Below, piece after piece: positions 42,771 to 52,615 of a stretch of DNA of 64,000 bases. The notes beneath the pieces were generated by a model. The model saw only the letters and a list, made by a program, of their open reading frames with translations, had not been told where the DNA came from and did not search any database. The stretch covers positions 1,488,001 through 1,552,000 of the forward strand of contig NZ_QPER01000002.1 of assembly GCF_009455635.1 (NCBI RefSeq). The letters are read 5' to 3'. Position numbers and translations under genes: made by a program. Source of the stretch: Paraburkholderia agricolaris. Lineage in GTDB: Bacteria > Pseudomonadota > Gammaproteobacteria > Burkholderiales > Burkholderiaceae. How positions within the stretch are numbered: the stretch's first letter is position 1; each line of letters starts with the position of its first letter.

Positions 42771-43298
42771 ATAGGGCAGTGAGTTTCATTTGCGCGGTCG
42801 CTGGTTGCTCGACTCATATAGCGACGATGCGCCGGGCGTGTTCGATGACTATTGTCGTGATGGCACAAGTTGACTGGAGGAGCTCCAGCCTTCGGGTGAG
42901 TCAAAACTGCCGCGTCAAAGCACGCCTGCTTACTTTCCGTCTAGTAGACCGCGCTGCCGCGAAGCCCACGCTAGGCAACGGATTGACGGTTGCCAGGCCA
43001 CGTCTATTTACAAACGGCAGTCATACGCCGGCGGAGTCTGGCCAGTTTCAATTACAGGAAATCGGCAGAACAGGTTTATTTACTCAGGACAGGTTTGATT
43101 TACGAAGAACCAGTCGCCACGGAACAAACCTGAAGACGGCACCCACCGATTCGCTTTTGTTATCACCTCCTTCAATACACGGATTGTTAGCGTATCGCAC
43201 CGCTCGTATATTGACTGAACGAAAGCAAACGCAGCACGATCAGCAGAAATACAACAACTGAAAGGCAAGCCGCCAAGGCCTGCCGCAGGAGCACAGCA
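42771..43298. other. Intergenic region upstream of the rhamnose cluster
   Basis: These 528 bp hold no supported gene. The frames are patchy and probably derive from further decayed insertion-sequence DNA. The promoter of the downstream SDR operon should lie in the last ~150 bp, but I could not pick a convincing -35/-10 pair. Confidence 0.5.
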
Positions 43299-44051
43299 AT
43301 GAACCGAATCGATCTGGAGGGGCGTGTTGTCGCCATTACCGGCGGCGCGCGCGGCATTGGCTACGCGGTGGCTCAACGAGCGCTGAAGTCGGGTGCATCG
43401 GTCGCCTTGTGGGACATCGACGCCGAGCGGCTCGCGCGTAGTCAGCAAGAACTCAGCGAACTGGGCAAGGTAACGGCCGTCACGGTCGAACTCACCCAGG
43501 AGGCATCGGTCGCTCAGGCAGTGGCGCAAACACTCGCGGCGCATGGTGCGATCGACGTGCTGATCAACTGCGCCGGCATCACCGGCGGCAACGGCGCGAC
43601 GTGGGAGCTGGACCCCGAGGTCTGGCGCCGCGTGATCGACGTGAATCTGATCGGCCCGTATCTCACCTGCCGCGCGGTCGTGCCGCAGATGCTCAAGCAA
43701 GGCTACGGGCGAATCGTCAATATCGCCTCGGTGGCCGGTAAAGAGGGCAACCCGAACGCCTCGCACTACAGCGCCTCCAAAGCCGGACTCATCGGTTTGA
43801 CCAAATCGCTCGGCAAAGAACTGGCGACGAAGAACATCCTCGTCAACGCGGTCACGCCGGCCGCAGCCAAAACGGAGATCTTCGATTCGATGTCGCAGCA
43901 GCATATCGACTACATGCTCTCGAAGATTCCAATGAACCGGTTTCTGTTGCCGGAAGAAGCAGCGTCACTGATTCTCTGGCTCTCCTCCGAAGACTGCGCG
44001 TTCAGCACCGGTTCGGTATTCGATCTGTCCGGCGGCCGCGCCACTTACTGA
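43299..44051 (+). CDS. SDR dehydrogenase, probable 2-keto-3-deoxy-L-rhamnonate 4-dehydrogenase
   Basis: A 250-residue classical short-chain dehydrogenase. TGGARGIG is the NAD(P) loop, NCAGITG the structural Asn motif, and S...HYSASKAG the catalytic Ser-Tyr-Lys. D60-type acidic residue LWDID after strand 2 indicates NAD preference. In the non-phosphorylating L-rhamnose pathway, an SDR oxidises 2-keto-3-deoxy-L-rhamnonate to the 2,4-diketo acid, and clustering with L-rhamnonate dehydratase and L-rhamnose dehydrogenase supports that role. AGGAGC precedes the ATG. The function is inferred from context; the family also holds many 3-oxoacyl reductases. Confidence 0.8.
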   Translation: MNRIDLEGRVVAITGGARGIGYAVAQRALKSGASVALWDIDAERLARSQQELSELGKVTAVTVELTQEASVAQAVAQTLAAHGAIDVLINCAGITGGNGATWELDPEVWRRVIDVNLIGPYLTCRAVVPQMLKQGYGRIVNIASVAGKEGNPNASHYSASKAGLIGLTKSLGKELATKNILVNAVTPAAAKTEIFDSMSQQHIDYMLSKIPMNRFLLPEEAASLILWLSSEDCAFSTGSVFDLSGGRATY

Positions 44052-44140
44052 GCTATCGCCGGGTGACCTGAGCGGCGGCCGTGGCAGTGCAAGAGTAAAA
44101 AACGCAGAGCGCGACCCGCATGCTCTGCGAAGGAGACGAC

Positions 44141-45469
44141 ATGAATCCGCATTCGCCCGCTTCGCTGGAGGCGATCAACAGCAAGGTCATGCGCCGGCTG
44201 TTGCCGTTTCTGTTGCTGATGTACGTGCTGGCGTTTCTCGATCGCGCCAATATCGGTTTCGCGCAGAAGGCGTTGCAGCACGATACGGGTCTGTCCAATG
44301 CGGCTTTTGCGTTCGGCGCGGGCGTGTTCTTCGTGGGCTATGCCTTGTTCGAGGTGCCGAGCAATCTTCTGCTGCACCGGGTCGGCGCGCGCGCGTGGAT
44401 GTGCCGGATCATGGTGACCTGGGGGCTCGTCTCGGCGGCGATGTGTCTCGCGCATACGCCGACTGCTTTCTACACGCTGCGTTTCCTGCTGGGTGTCGCC
44501 GAAGCAGGTTTCTTCCCCGGCGTGATCTATTACCTGACCCACTGGTTTCCGCAAACGGCGCGCGCGCGAGCGGTCGGCGTGTTTTATTTCGGCGCGCCGC
44601 TGGCGTTTATCTTCGGCAGTCCGTTGTCGGGCTCATTGCTCGAGATGCACGGCATGATGGGTCTGGCCGGCTGGCAGTGGCTGTTTCTGATCGAAGGGGC
44701 ATTGGCTTCCATGGTCGGCGTATGGGCGTTCTGGTATCTCGACAATCGCCCTGAAGACGCGGGTTGGCTCGACGCGCAAGAGCGCAGCACCTTGCGCGCC
44801 GCGCTCGACGACGATGCGCGCGCCGCTTCCGCGCATGGGCCGCATCATATTCTCGCCGCGCTGGTGGATCGCCGGGTGTTGCTGCTCTCGGCGATCTATC
44901 TGCTGATCCAGATGAGTGTCTACGGGGTGATCTTCTATTTGCCGCAACAGGTGGCCGCTTTGCTCGGTACGACGGTCGGCTTGCGCGTGGGCCTCGTCGC
45001 CGCGTTGCCGTGGCTGTGTGCATTGGCCGTGACGTGGTACGTGCCGCGTCGTGCCGACCGTACGGGTGGGCACCGGCGCTGGGCTGTCGCGCTGCTGGTG
45101 CTCGCGGGCCTCGGCATCGGTGCTTCGGGACTCGCGCATAGCCCGTCGATCGGCCTGATCGCGCTGTGCTTCGCGGCCAGCGGCTTTATCGCGGCGCAAC
45201 CGCTGTTCTGGACCTTCCCAACGCGCTACCTCACGGGTGCCGCGGCGGCGGGTGGCATCGCGCTAATCAATTCGCTCGGCGGCCTTGGTGGATTTATTGC
45301 GCCCAGCCTGCGCACCGCCGCGGAACGGACCTTTTCCTCAACCTCGGCCGGGCTGATCGTATTGGGCGTGTCGAGTCTGCTCGCGGCGCTCATGATCGGC
45401 ACGCTATTGCGACGTGACGGCGCCCATTCATCCGGGTCTTTCCAGCACTTGCTGCACCGCGCCCGCTAG
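44141..45469 (+). CDS. MFS transporter, ACS family, rhamnose cluster
   Basis: A 442-residue carrier with about 12 helices. LPFLLLMYVLAFLDRANIGF and GYALFEVPSNLLLHRVGAR are ACS-family signatures, and GVAEAGFFPGVIYYLTHWFP is the conserved helix 4-5 segment. GAAGGAG lies seven bases before ATG 44141. It sits between the SDR gene and the L-rhamnonate dehydratase gene, so it may import L-rhamnonate or a related sugar acid, complementing the ABC importer for the free sugar. That substrate is inferred. Confidence 0.85.
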   Translation: MNPHSPASLEAINSKVMRRLLPFLLLMYVLAFLDRANIGFAQKALQHDTGLSNAAFAFGAGVFFVGYALFEVPSNLLLHRVGARAWMCRIMVTWGLVSAAMCLAHTPTAFYTLRFLLGVAEAGFFPGVIYYLTHWFPQTARARAVGVFYFGAPLAFIFGSPLSGSLLEMHGMMGLAGWQWLFLIEGALASMVGVWAFWYLDNRPEDAGWLDAQERSTLRAALDDDARAASAHGPHHILAALVDRRVLLLSAIYLLIQMSVYGVIFYLPQQVAALLGTTVGLRVGLVAALPWLCALAVTWYVPRRADRTGGHRRWAVALLVLAGLGIGASGLAHSPSIGLIALCFAASGFIAAQPLFWTFPTRYLTGAAAAGGIALINSLGGLGGFIAPSLRTAAERTFSSTSAGLIVLGVSSLLAALMIGTLLRRDGAHSSGSFQHLLHRAR

Positions 45470-45517
45470 GCGCATTTTCGGCTGCGCGTCAGACGCACCA
45501 ACAACGGAGCCCTCTTC

Positions 45518-46696
45518 ATGGCCATGCCTACTATCCGGCACGTGCGTGCCTTCATCGTCCGCGGCGGCGGGGCGGATTATCACGATCAACCCGACGGACA
45601 CTGGATCGACGATCACATTTCCACACCGATGGCGCGTTACCCCGAGTATCGTCAGAGCCGCCAGTCGTTCGGTATCAACGTGCTCGGCACGCTGGTCGTC
45701 GAGATCGAAGCGAGCGACGGCACGGTCGGTTTCGCGGTAACAACGGGCGGTGAGATCGGCGCCTTCATCGTCGAAAAACATCTCGCACGTTTTCTCGAAG
45801 GCCAGCTTGTTACCGATATCGAGAAAATGTGGGATCAGATGTATTTCTCGACGTTGTACTACGGGCGCAAAGGCGTGGTGCTGAATACGATTTCGGGTGT
45901 CGATCTCGCGTTGTGGGATCTGCTCGCGAAGGTCCGCAAGGAGCCGGTGTACCAGCTATTGGGCGGCCCCGTGCGCGACGAACTCGTGTTTTACGCGACC
46001 GGCGCGCGTCCCGATCTCGCGAAGGAGATGGGTTTCATCGGCGGGAAATTGCCGTTGCAGCATGGTCCCGCGGAAGGCGAGGATGGTCTTCGAAAGAATC
46101 TGGACAAGCTCGCCGAGATGCGTAGCCGGGTTGGCGACGACTTCTGGCTGATGTACGACTGCTGGATGAGTCTCGACGTACCGTATGCAACGCGCCTCGC
46201 GCAGGCGGCGCATGAGTACGGTCTGAAATGGATCGAAGAGTGCCTGCCGCCGGACGACTACTGGGGTTACGCCGAACTGCGCCGCAACGTGCCGCGCGGC
46301 ATGATGGTGTCGACCGGCGAGCATGAAGCGACGCGTTGGGGCTTTCGCATGCTGCTGGAAATGCAGTGCTGCGATCTGATCCAGCCGGACGTGGGCTGGT
46401 GCGGCGGCATCACCGAACTCATCAAGATCTCCGCGCTCGCCGATGCCCACAACGTGATGGTGGTGCCGCATGGCTCCTCGGTATATAGCTATCACTTCGT
46501 CGTTACGCGGCACAACTCGCCGTTCGCCGAGTTTCTGATGATGGCGCCGAAAGCGGATGAAGTGGTGCCGATGTTTACGCCGCTGCTGCTCGACGAACCG
46601 GTGCCGGTGAATGGGCGAATGAAAGTGCCGGACACACCGGGTTTCGGCGTGCGGCTCAATCCGGAATGCGCACTGGTGCGGCCCTATCCGCGCTGA
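45518..46696 (+). CDS. rhmD: L-rhamnonate dehydratase
   Basis: A 392-residue enolase-superfamily enzyme strongly resembling E. coli Rhm[10 protein letters not shown] near the N terminus, [53 protein letters not shown] and [12 protein letters not shown] are all shared. Metal ligands lie in YDCWMS, WIEE and the GEHEA segment. The acid-base pair is the Asp of QPDVGWCGG and the His of VVPHGSS. It removes water from L-rhamnonate to give 2-keto-3-deoxy-L-rhamnonate. GGAG lies eight bases before ATG 45518. It is flanked by the MFS carrier and L-rhamnose dehydrogenase genes. Confidence 0.95.
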   Translation: MAMPTIRHVRAFIVRGGGADYHDQPDGHWIDDHISTPMARYPEYRQSRQSFGINVLGTLVVEIEASDGTVGFAVTTGGEIGAFIVEKHLARFLEGQLVTDIEKMWDQMYFSTLYYGRKGVVLNTISGVDLALWDLLAKVRKEPVYQLLGGPVRDELVFYATGARPDLAKEMGFIGGKLPLQHGPAEGEDGLRKNLDKLAEMRSRVGDDFWLMYDCWMSLDVPYATRLAQAAHEYGLKWIEECLPPDDYWGYAELRRNVPRGMMVSTGEHEATRWGFRMLLEMQCCDLIQPDVGWCGGITELIKISALADAHNVMVVPHGSSVYSYHFVVTRHNSPFAEFLMMAPKADEVVPMFTPLLLDEPVPVNGRMKVPDTPGFGVRLNPECALVRPYPR

Positions 46697-46780
46697 GCGC
46701 GTTGGATGCGCGCGAAAGGCGATGCAGCCTCGATTTCGATCTGCAAGACATCGTACTGATTCAGCCAACAGGAGAGGAAC

Positions 46781-47563
46781 GTGTTGCTCAAGGATAAGGT
46801 CGTGATCGTCACCGGCGGTTCGCGGGGCATTGGCCGCGCGATAGCGGTTGCGTGCGCCGCCGAAGGCGCGGATGTGGCGATCAACTACTGGGGCGATAAC
46901 GACGCATCGTACGGACGGCGCTCGGCCGTCGCGGAAGTGATCGGTGAAATCGAAGCGCTGGGACGGCGCGTGATCGCAGTCGAAGGCAATGTCGCCGCGC
47001 GCGAAACCGGTCAGGAACTCGTGCGCCAAACGGTTGAAGCGTTTGGCCGGGTCGACGTGCTCGCGAGCAATGCCGGCATCTGCCCGTTCCACGCCTTTCT
47101 CGACATGCCGCCCGACATCCTGGAGTCGACGGTGGCCGTCAATCTGAACGGAGCGTTCTACGTCACGCAGGCCGCCGCGCAGCAGATGAAAGCGCAGGGC
47201 ACGGGCGGCGCGATTGTCGCGACCAGCTCGATCAGCGCCCTGGTGGGCGGCGGCATGCAAACGCATTACACGCCCACCAAAGCGGGCGTGCATTCGCTGA
47301 TGCAGTCCTGCGCGGTAGCGTTGGGGCCGTACGGCATTCGCTGCAACTCGGTCATGCCGGGCACGATCGCGACCGATCTGAACGCGGAAGATCTCGCCGA
47401 CGAAGCGAAAAAAGCCTACTTCGAGAAGCGCATTCCGCTGGGCCGCTTGGGCCGTCCGGAGGATGTCGCCGATTGCGTGGTATTTCTCGCTTCCGACCGC
47501 GCGCGCTACGTCACAGGCGCCGCGCTGCTGGTGGACGGCGGACTGTTCGTCAACTTGCAGTGA
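46781..47563 (+). CDS. L-rhamnose 1-dehydrogenase
   Basis: A 260-residue SDR that closely resembles the Azotobacter L-rhamnose 1-dehydrogenase. TGGSRGIGRAI is the cofactor loop, SNAGICPFHAFLDMP is shared with that enzyme, catalytic Ser and Tyr-x3-Lys are in TSSISALVGGGMQTHYTPTK, and VTGAALLVDGGLFVNLQ is the identical-looking C terminus. It oxidises L-rhamnose to L-rhamnono-lactone with NAD(P). The start is GTG at 46781 with GGAGAGGAAC directly upstream. It is the first step of the pathway encoded around it. Confidence 0.92.
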   Translation: MLLKDKVVIVTGGSRGIGRAIAVACAAEGADVAINYWGDNDASYGRRSAVAEVIGEIEALGRRVIAVEGNVAARETGQELVRQTVEAFGRVDVLASNAGICPFHAFLDMPPDILESTVAVNLNGAFYVTQAAAQQMKAQGTGGAIVATSSISALVGGGMQTHYTPTKAGVHSLMQSCAVALGPYGIRCNSVMPGTIATDLNAEDLADEAKKAYFEKRIPLGRLGRPEDVADCVVFLASDRARYVTGAALLVDGGLFVNLQ

Positions 47564-47592
47564 TGCGCGACAGCGACGCGATGAGGCCGCCT

Positions 47593-48591
47593 TCAGCTAA
47601 CCGGCGCGGATACGGTCCCAGGTTCGGTGATCGCAGTGCTGGAATCGTCGCGTTTCAGCTTGCGCGAGAAGCCACGCAGCAGTTCGATAAAGCGCAGTGC
47701 CGGATCGGCGAGGGCTTCTTCCTTGCGCGTGAGAATGCCGAACCCGGCGAGGCTCTTGCCGATTTCGAGGGGCAGCGCGACAAGCAGCTTGCCGCGCACA
47801 TGATCGCGCACGACCGACTCGGGCAGCATGGCCACGGCGTCGTAGTTCTCGAGCAGTTGCAGCGTCGCGAAAATCGACGCGCACTCGGTCAGATTGACCG
47901 GCGTCGCAAGGCCGGCACGCGCGAGCTCCTCTTCGAACAGCACGCGTGCCGGACTGGTGACCGGTTGCGCGACCCACGGCCAGTCGATCAGCTCCCGCAA
48001 GGTAATGCGCGAGCGCTGCGCCAGCGGATGCACCGAACGCACCACCAGCAGCAAGGTTTCGCGGGCGAGCGGCTCGAAACTGAAGTCGTTGTGCTGCAAC
48101 GGACTGGTCAGGCGTCCAAGTGCCAGGTCGACTTCGCGGCGATGCAGCAATTGCACGACCTGGTCGCTGGTTTCGCCCAGAATGCGCACGTTCAGCAAGG
48201 GGCTTTCGGTTTTCAGGGCGGCGACCGCCATGGCCAGCAGATCGGGCGCGGCGCCCATGATGGCGCCGACGGTCAACTGTCCATGTCCGCCGCGCCGTTT
48301 GACCTCGAGGTCTTCGGCAAACCGGGTCAGCTCGGCAAGTGCCCGGCGCGCGTAGGCCAGCGTGACGACACCGAGCGGTGTGGGCGTCATGCCGCGTGCG
48401 TTGCGTTCGAACAGCAGGAAGCCAAACGCTTCCTCGATGTCGCCGAGCATGCGGCTCGCGCTGGGTTGCGCGACATTGATCGCCTCGGCGGCCTGATGGA
48501 GATTGCGCGCGTCGTCGAGCGCGACGAGCAGCGCGAGGTGCTTGAACTTGAGCCGATTGACGAGTGCGATGGCAGCTGAGTGTTGGCTCAT
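47593..48591 (-). CDS. LysR-family regulator of the rhamnose locus
   Basis: A 332-residue LysR regulator. NRLKFKHLALLVALDDARNL then HQAAEAINVAQPSASRMLGD is the helix-turn-helix; GHGQLTVGAIMGAAPDLLA begins the effector domain. It is of the GbpR/galactose-binding-regulator type, judging by the LALLVALDDARNLHQAA start. ATG 48591 is preferred; the frame upstream is not conserved. It is divergent from the mutarotase-lactonase-ABC operon (139 bp between starts) and convergent with the L-rhamnose dehydrogenase gene, so it probably controls both halves. Confidence 0.88.
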   Translation of the reverse strand: MSQHSAAIALVNRLKFKHLALLVALDDARNLHQAAEAINVAQPSASRMLGDIEEAFGFLLFERNARGMTPTPLGVVTLAYARRALAELTRFAEDLEVKRRGGHGQLTVGAIMGAAPDLLAMAVAALKTESPLLNVRILGETSDQVVQLLHRREVDLALGRLTSPLQHNDFSFEPLARETLLLVVRSVHPLAQRSRITLRELIDWPWVAQPVTSPARVLFEEELARAGLATPVNLTECASIFATLQLLENYDAVAMLPESVVRDHVRGKLLVALPLEIGKSLAGFGILTRKEEALADPALRFIELLRGFSRKLKRDDSSTAITEPGTVSAPVS

Positions 48592-48730
48592 GATTCCGGT
48601 GCGATTCGGTTTGTGGATCGCCCAATCCCAACAACGGATTGAGATGCTATCGACGCAGGAATTATAGTCGTATCGGACGCTTCCACGCTTCTCAGGGAAA
48701 GCGCCCGGATACGACGGGAGACAGGCCGCA

Positions 48731-49054
48731 ATGGAAACAATCGCTTTCCGGATGGTGCTCAACCCCGGCATGCGCGAAGAATACGAGCGACGTCATGCGC
48801 AGATCTGGCCTGAACTGGTTGATGCATTGCACAACGCCGGCGTGCACGACTATCGGATTTTCTTCGACGCCGAATCTAACCACCTATTCGCGGTTCTGAC
48901 GCGCACCACGAATCACACGATGAACGCGCTGCCGCAACTCGACGTGATGCGCAAATGGTGGGATTACATGGCCGACATCATGCACACGGCCCCCGACCAT
49001 ACGCCGCTTCAGCAACCGCTCGAACCGGTCTTTCATTTGAGTTCACCTAGCTGA
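48731..49054 (+). CDS. rhaM: L-rhamnose mutarotase
   Basis: A 107-residue protein of the RhaM/RhaU family. FRMVLNPGMREEYERRHAQI is the conserved N terminus with the catalytic His, and HDYRIFFDAESNHLFAVL and MRKWWDYMADIM are also diagnostic. It interconverts the anomers of L-rhamnose and so feeds the dehydrogenase with the right form. GGGAG lies about nine bases before the ATG. It is first in the operon with the lactonase and the ABC importer, divergent from the LysR gene. Confidence 0.95.
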   Translation: METIAFRMVLNPGMREEYERRHAQIWPELVDALHNAGVHDYRIFFDAESNHLFAVLTRTTNHTMNALPQLDVMRKWWDYMADIMHTAPDHTPLQQPLEPVFHLSSPS

Positions 49055-49086
49055 TTTTGCCTGGGCCTTGGCGTGGAGGATGTTGC

Positions 49087-49980
49087 ATGCAGGTTGTCGA
49101 TTCGCATATCCATTTGTGGGACCTGAAGACGCATCGTTATCCGTGGCTGGAAAACCCGGGCGTGTCGTTCGTGGGAGACGCGCGCGCGCTGAAGCACGAC
49201 TATCTGCTCGACGATCTGCTTGGCGAGGCGGGCGATATCGAGGTGTTGAAGCTGGTGCACGTGGAAGCGAATCACGACCCCGCCGATCCCGTTGAGGAAA
49301 CCCGCTGGCTGCAATCCATTGCGGAGCGTCCGGGCTCGCGCGGCATGCCGGATGCGATTGTCGCCGCAGTGGATCTGTCCGCGGCGAATGCAGCGGAACT
49401 ACTCGAGGCACATGCGTCGTTCGGCAATATGCGTGGCATCAGGCAGATCCTGAACGTGCACGAGAACAAGCTGTTCGATTACGTGGGCCGTCATTTCATG
49501 CGCGAGCCGCAGTGGCGTGAGCATTTTGCGTTGCTGCGCCGTCACGACCTGTCGTTCGATCTGCAACTGTATCCGTCGCAGATGGAAGCGGCAGCGGAGT
49601 TGGCGCGCGCCCATGCCGATACGGCTTTTATCGTCAACCATGCGGGCATGTTCGTGGACCGCAGCAGTGTCGCCGGTTATCGCGCGTGGCGCGACGGCAT
49701 GCGATTGCTCGCCGGGTGCAGGAATGTCGCGGTGAAGATCAGCGGGCTTGCCATGTTCGATCATCAGTGGACGGTCGAGAGTTTGCGGCCATATGTGCTC
49801 GAAACGATCGATACGTTCGGCGTCGAGCGCGCCATGTTCGCGTCGAATTTTCCGGTCGACCGGTTGTTCGGTTCTTACCAGGACTTGTGGCACGCGTATG
49901 CGTCGATCGTCGACGGTGCGAGCGATGCTGAAAAAGCAGCACTGTTTTGCCGCAACGCGGAGCGTATCTATCGTATTTGA
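49087..49980 (+). CDS. Amidohydrolase-family L-rhamnono-lactonase
   Basis: A 297-residue amidohydrolase (COG3618 type). VVDSHIHLWDLKTHRYPWL carries the N-terminal His-x-His metal motif. HVEANHDPADPVEETRWLQ, FIVNHAGMF, VAVKISGLAMFD and the terminal ASNFPVDRLFGSY with the metal Asp follow. Members hydrolyse sugar lactones; in this setting L-rhamnono-1,4-lactone to L-rhamnonate is expected. GGAGGA lies six bases before ATG 49087. It links the mutarotase gene and the ABC importer in one operon. Confidence 0.88.
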   Translation: MQVVDSHIHLWDLKTHRYPWLENPGVSFVGDARALKHDYLLDDLLGEAGDIEVLKLVHVEANHDPADPVEETRWLQSIAERPGSRGMPDAIVAAVDLSAANAAELLEAHASFGNMRGIRQILNVHENKLFDYVGRHFMREPQWREHFALLRRHDLSFDLQLYPSQMEAAAELARAHADTAFIVNHAGMFVDRSSVAGYRAWRDGMRLLAGCRNVAVKISGLAMFDHQWTVESLRPYVLETIDTFGVERAMFASNFPVDRLFGSYQDLWHAYASIVDGASDAEKAALFCRNAERIYRI

Positions 49981-50033
49981 CGTACCGGGCGCGTCTGACG
50001 CATTCCCGAAAGTAAAAAAGAAGGAGACACGTA

Positions 50034-51563
50034 GTGCAGCCATCCCCATCCGCTGTGCCCAGGCTCGAACTAAGGCACGCGAGCAAATCGTTCGGCCGGG
50101 TCCGCGCGTTATCCGACGGCGACCTCGCATTGTGGCCGGGTGAAGTCCATGCATTGCTCGGCGAAAACGGCGCGGGCAAATCGACGCTCGTGAAGATTCT
50201 GGCGGGCGTGCATCAGCCGGATACCGGCGAGTTGCGCGTCGACGGTGTGGCGCGTCGCTTCGCGACACCTGCCGAAGCGCGCGACGCGGGTCTGGCGGTG
50301 ATCTATCAGGAGCCGACGCTGTTCTTCGATCTGTCGATTGCGGAGAACATCTTCATGGGACGGCAGCCGGTCGACCGGATCGGCCGCATTCAGTACGACG
50401 CCATGCGGCGCGAAGTGGACGGCTTGCTGGCCTCGCTCGGGGTCGATCTGCGGGCGGATCAACTGGTGCGTGGCCTGTCGATTGCCGATCAGCAGGTGAT
50501 CGAGATTGCGAAGGCGTTGTCGTTGAATGCGAACGTGCTGATCATGGACGAACCGACCGCCGCCTTGTCGCTGCCCGAAGTGGAGCGGCTCTTTGCAATC
50601 GTGCGCAAGCTGCGCGAACGCGATGTCGCGATTCTGTTCATCACACACCGGCTGGACGAAGTGTTCACGCTGACGCAACGGGTCACGATCATGCGTGACG
50701 GCGCGAAGGTGTTCGACGGCCTGACCGCCGATCTCACCACCGAATCCATTGTCGCGAAGATGGTGGGCCGCGATCTGGAGACGTTCTATCCGAAAGCGGA
50801 ACGCCCGCCGGGCGAAGTGCGCCTGTCCGTGCGTGGACTCACCCGCGTGGGCGTTTTCAAGGACATTTCCTTCGAGGTCCGCGCCGGCGAGATTGTCGCG
50901 CTGGCAGGGCTCGTCGGCGCGGGTCGCAGCGAGGTGGCGCGCGCGATCTTCGGCATCGATCCGCTCGACTCGGGCGAGATCTCGATCGGCGGGCAGCGGC
51001 TCGCAGCGGGTAGTCCGGCGGCGGCAGTACGCGCGGGTCTCGCGCTGGTTCCGGAGGACCGTCGCCAGCAAGGGCTGGCACTGGAATTGAGCATCGCGCG
51101 CAATGCCTCGATGACGGTGCTCGGACGTCTCGTCAAACATGGCCTGATTTCCACCCGCAGCGAAACACAGTTGGCCGATAAATGGGGCACGCGCTTGCGT
51201 CTCAAGGCGGCCGACCCCAATGCGCCGGTCGGCACGCTTTCCGGCGGCAACCAGCAGAAGGTCGTGCTCGGCAAGTGGCTTGCCACTCATCCCAAGGTGC
51301 TCATCATCGACGAACCCACGCGCGGCATCGACGTCGGCGCCAAAGCCGAGGTGTACAGCGCGCTGGCCGAACTGGTGCGCGACGGCATGGCGGTGCTGAT
51401 GATTTCGAGCGAGTTGCCGGAAGTGCTCGGCATGGCCGATCGCGTACTGGTCATGCACGAGGGCCGTATCAGCGCCGATATCGCGCGTGCCGAAGCCGAC
51501 GAAGAGCGCATCATGGGCGCCGCGCTCGGTCAGCCGCTTCCTCCGTTGGGGCACGCGGCATGA
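50034..51563 (+). CDS. rhaT: Rhamnose ABC importer ATPase (CUT2 type, two NBDs)
   Basis: A 509-residue fused ATPase of the CUT2 sugar class. Domain 1 has [14 protein letters not shown], signature [15 protein letters not shown] and Walker [12 protein letters not shown]. Domain 2 has [15 protein letters not shown], signature [15 protein letters not shown] and [16 protein letters not shown]. It starts with GTG at 50034 after a GAAGGAGA sequence. It is fourth in order after LysR, mutarotase and lactonase genes, matching the Rhizobium rhaSTPQ importer. rhaT here means that ATPase, not the E. coli symporter. Confidence 0.9.
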   Translation: MQPSPSAVPRLELRHASKSFGRVRALSDGDLALWPGEVHALLGENGAGKSTLVKILAGVHQPDTGELRVDGVARRFATPAEARDAGLAVIYQEPTLFFDLSIAENIFMGRQPVDRIGRIQYDAMRREVDGLLASLGVDLRADQLVRGLSIADQQVIEIAKALSLNANVLIMDEPTAALSLPEVERLFAIVRKLRERDVAILFITHRLDEVFTLTQRVTIMRDGAKVFDGLTADLTTESIVAKMVGRDLETFYPKAERPPGEVRLSVRGLTRVGVFKDISFEVRAGEIVALAGLVGAGRSEVARAIFGIDPLDSGEISIGGQRLAAGSPAAAVRAGLALVPEDRRQQGLALELSIARNASMTVLGRLVKHGLISTRSETQLADKWGTRLRLKAADPNAPVGTLSGGNQQKVVLGKWLATHPKVLIIDEPTRGIDVGAKAEVYSALAELVRDGMAVLMISSELPEVLGMADRVLVMHEGRISADIARAEADEERIMGAALGQPLPPLGHAA

Positions 51564-52615
51564 TGCGCCATTCCTCCACCCATCCCGCGCCGGTTCAGGC
51601 GGCGGCTCCCGGGCGCGGCAGCGCGCCCGGCGGTTTCGTCGCGGGCCTCGCGAAGAGCCGCGAGACCACGCTGTTTGTCGTGCTGATCCTGCTGATTGTG
51701 GGCACGGGGCTCGCGAAGCCGCAGTTTCTGAATCTGCAGAATCTGCGTGACGTGCTGCTGAATGTGTCGATTATCAGCTTGCTGACAGCCGGCATGACGG
51801 TGGTGATCCTGATGCGGCATATCGATCTGTCGGTCGGCTCGACGGTCGGCATCAGCGCCTATGCGGTCGGCAGTCTGTACGTCGCTTTTCCGCAGATGCC
51901 GGTGATCGTTGCGTTGCTGGCCGGACTCGCGATCGGTCTGGTGGCGGGCAGTATCAATGCGTTACTCGTTGCGGTGGGGCGGGTGCCCTCGCTGGTGGCG
52001 ACACTCTCCACGCTCTACATTTTTCGCGGCGCGGACTATGCATGGGTACACGGCGGCCAGATCAACGCGACCAGTTTGCCCGATGCGTTTTCCCATCTCG
52101 CTACCGGCACCTTCTTCGGCATACCGACGCTCGCGCTGATCGCGCTCGTCGTGCTTGCCGGTCTGGCTGTTTATCTGAAGCAGTTTCGCGGCGGACGGGA
52201 GCATTACGCGATCGGCTCGAACCCGGAGGCGGCGCGGCTTGCCGGCGTGAACGTCGAGCGTCGCGTGATGGCGGGTTTTCTGCTGTCGGGCGCAATTGCC
52301 GGTTTTGCGGGCGCGTTGTGGCTCGCACGCTTCGGCACCGTCGACGCAAGCACCGCGAAGGGCATCGAATTGCAGGTGGTTGCCGCTGCCGTGGTGGGCA
52401 GCGTCGCGATCACCGGCGGTGTGGGCACTATTCTCGGCGCCACGCTCGGCGCGCTCGTGCTGGGTGTGATCAGTATCGCGCTGGTCGTGCTGCACGTCTC
52501 ACCATTCTGGGAGCAGGCAATCCAGGGCGCGCTGATCGTCGCCGCGATTACCGCCGATACCTTGCTGGCCCGCTCCGTCGCCAAACGCATGATGAGGAAA
52601 CGCGATCATGGCTAA
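51560..52615 (+). CDS. rhaP: Rhamnose ABC importer permease 1
   Basis: A 351-residue CUT2 permease with about 9-10 hydrophobic helices. [40 protein letters not shown] and the [13 protein letters not shown] loop are typical of ribose/rhamnose permeases. The start overlaps the ATPase stop (ATGA), and the end overlaps the next permease by 8 bp. About 30 non-conserved residues precede the first helix. Confidence 0.9.
   Translation: MMRHSSTHPAPVQAAAPGRGSAPGGFVAGLAKSRETTLFVVLILLIVGTGLAKPQFLNLQNLRDVLLNVSIISLLTAGMTVVILMRHIDLSVGSTVGISAYAVGSLYVAFPQMPVIVALLAGLAIGLVAGSINALLVAVGRVPSLVATLSTLYIFRGADYAWVHGGQINATSLPDAFSHLATGTFFGIPTLALIALVVLAGLAVYLKQFRGGREHYAIGSNPEAARLAGVNVERRVMAGFLLSGAIAGFAGALWLARFGTVDASTAKGIELQVVAAAVVGSVAITGGVGTILGATLGALVLGVISIALVVLHVSPFWEQAIQGALIVAAITADTLLARSVAKRMMRKRDHG

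Noticed and set aside
42779..43261. A 160-codon plus-strand frame before the rhamnose cluster
   Set aside because: No domain and no consistent codon pattern; it lies in decayed DNA next to a transposase remnant.
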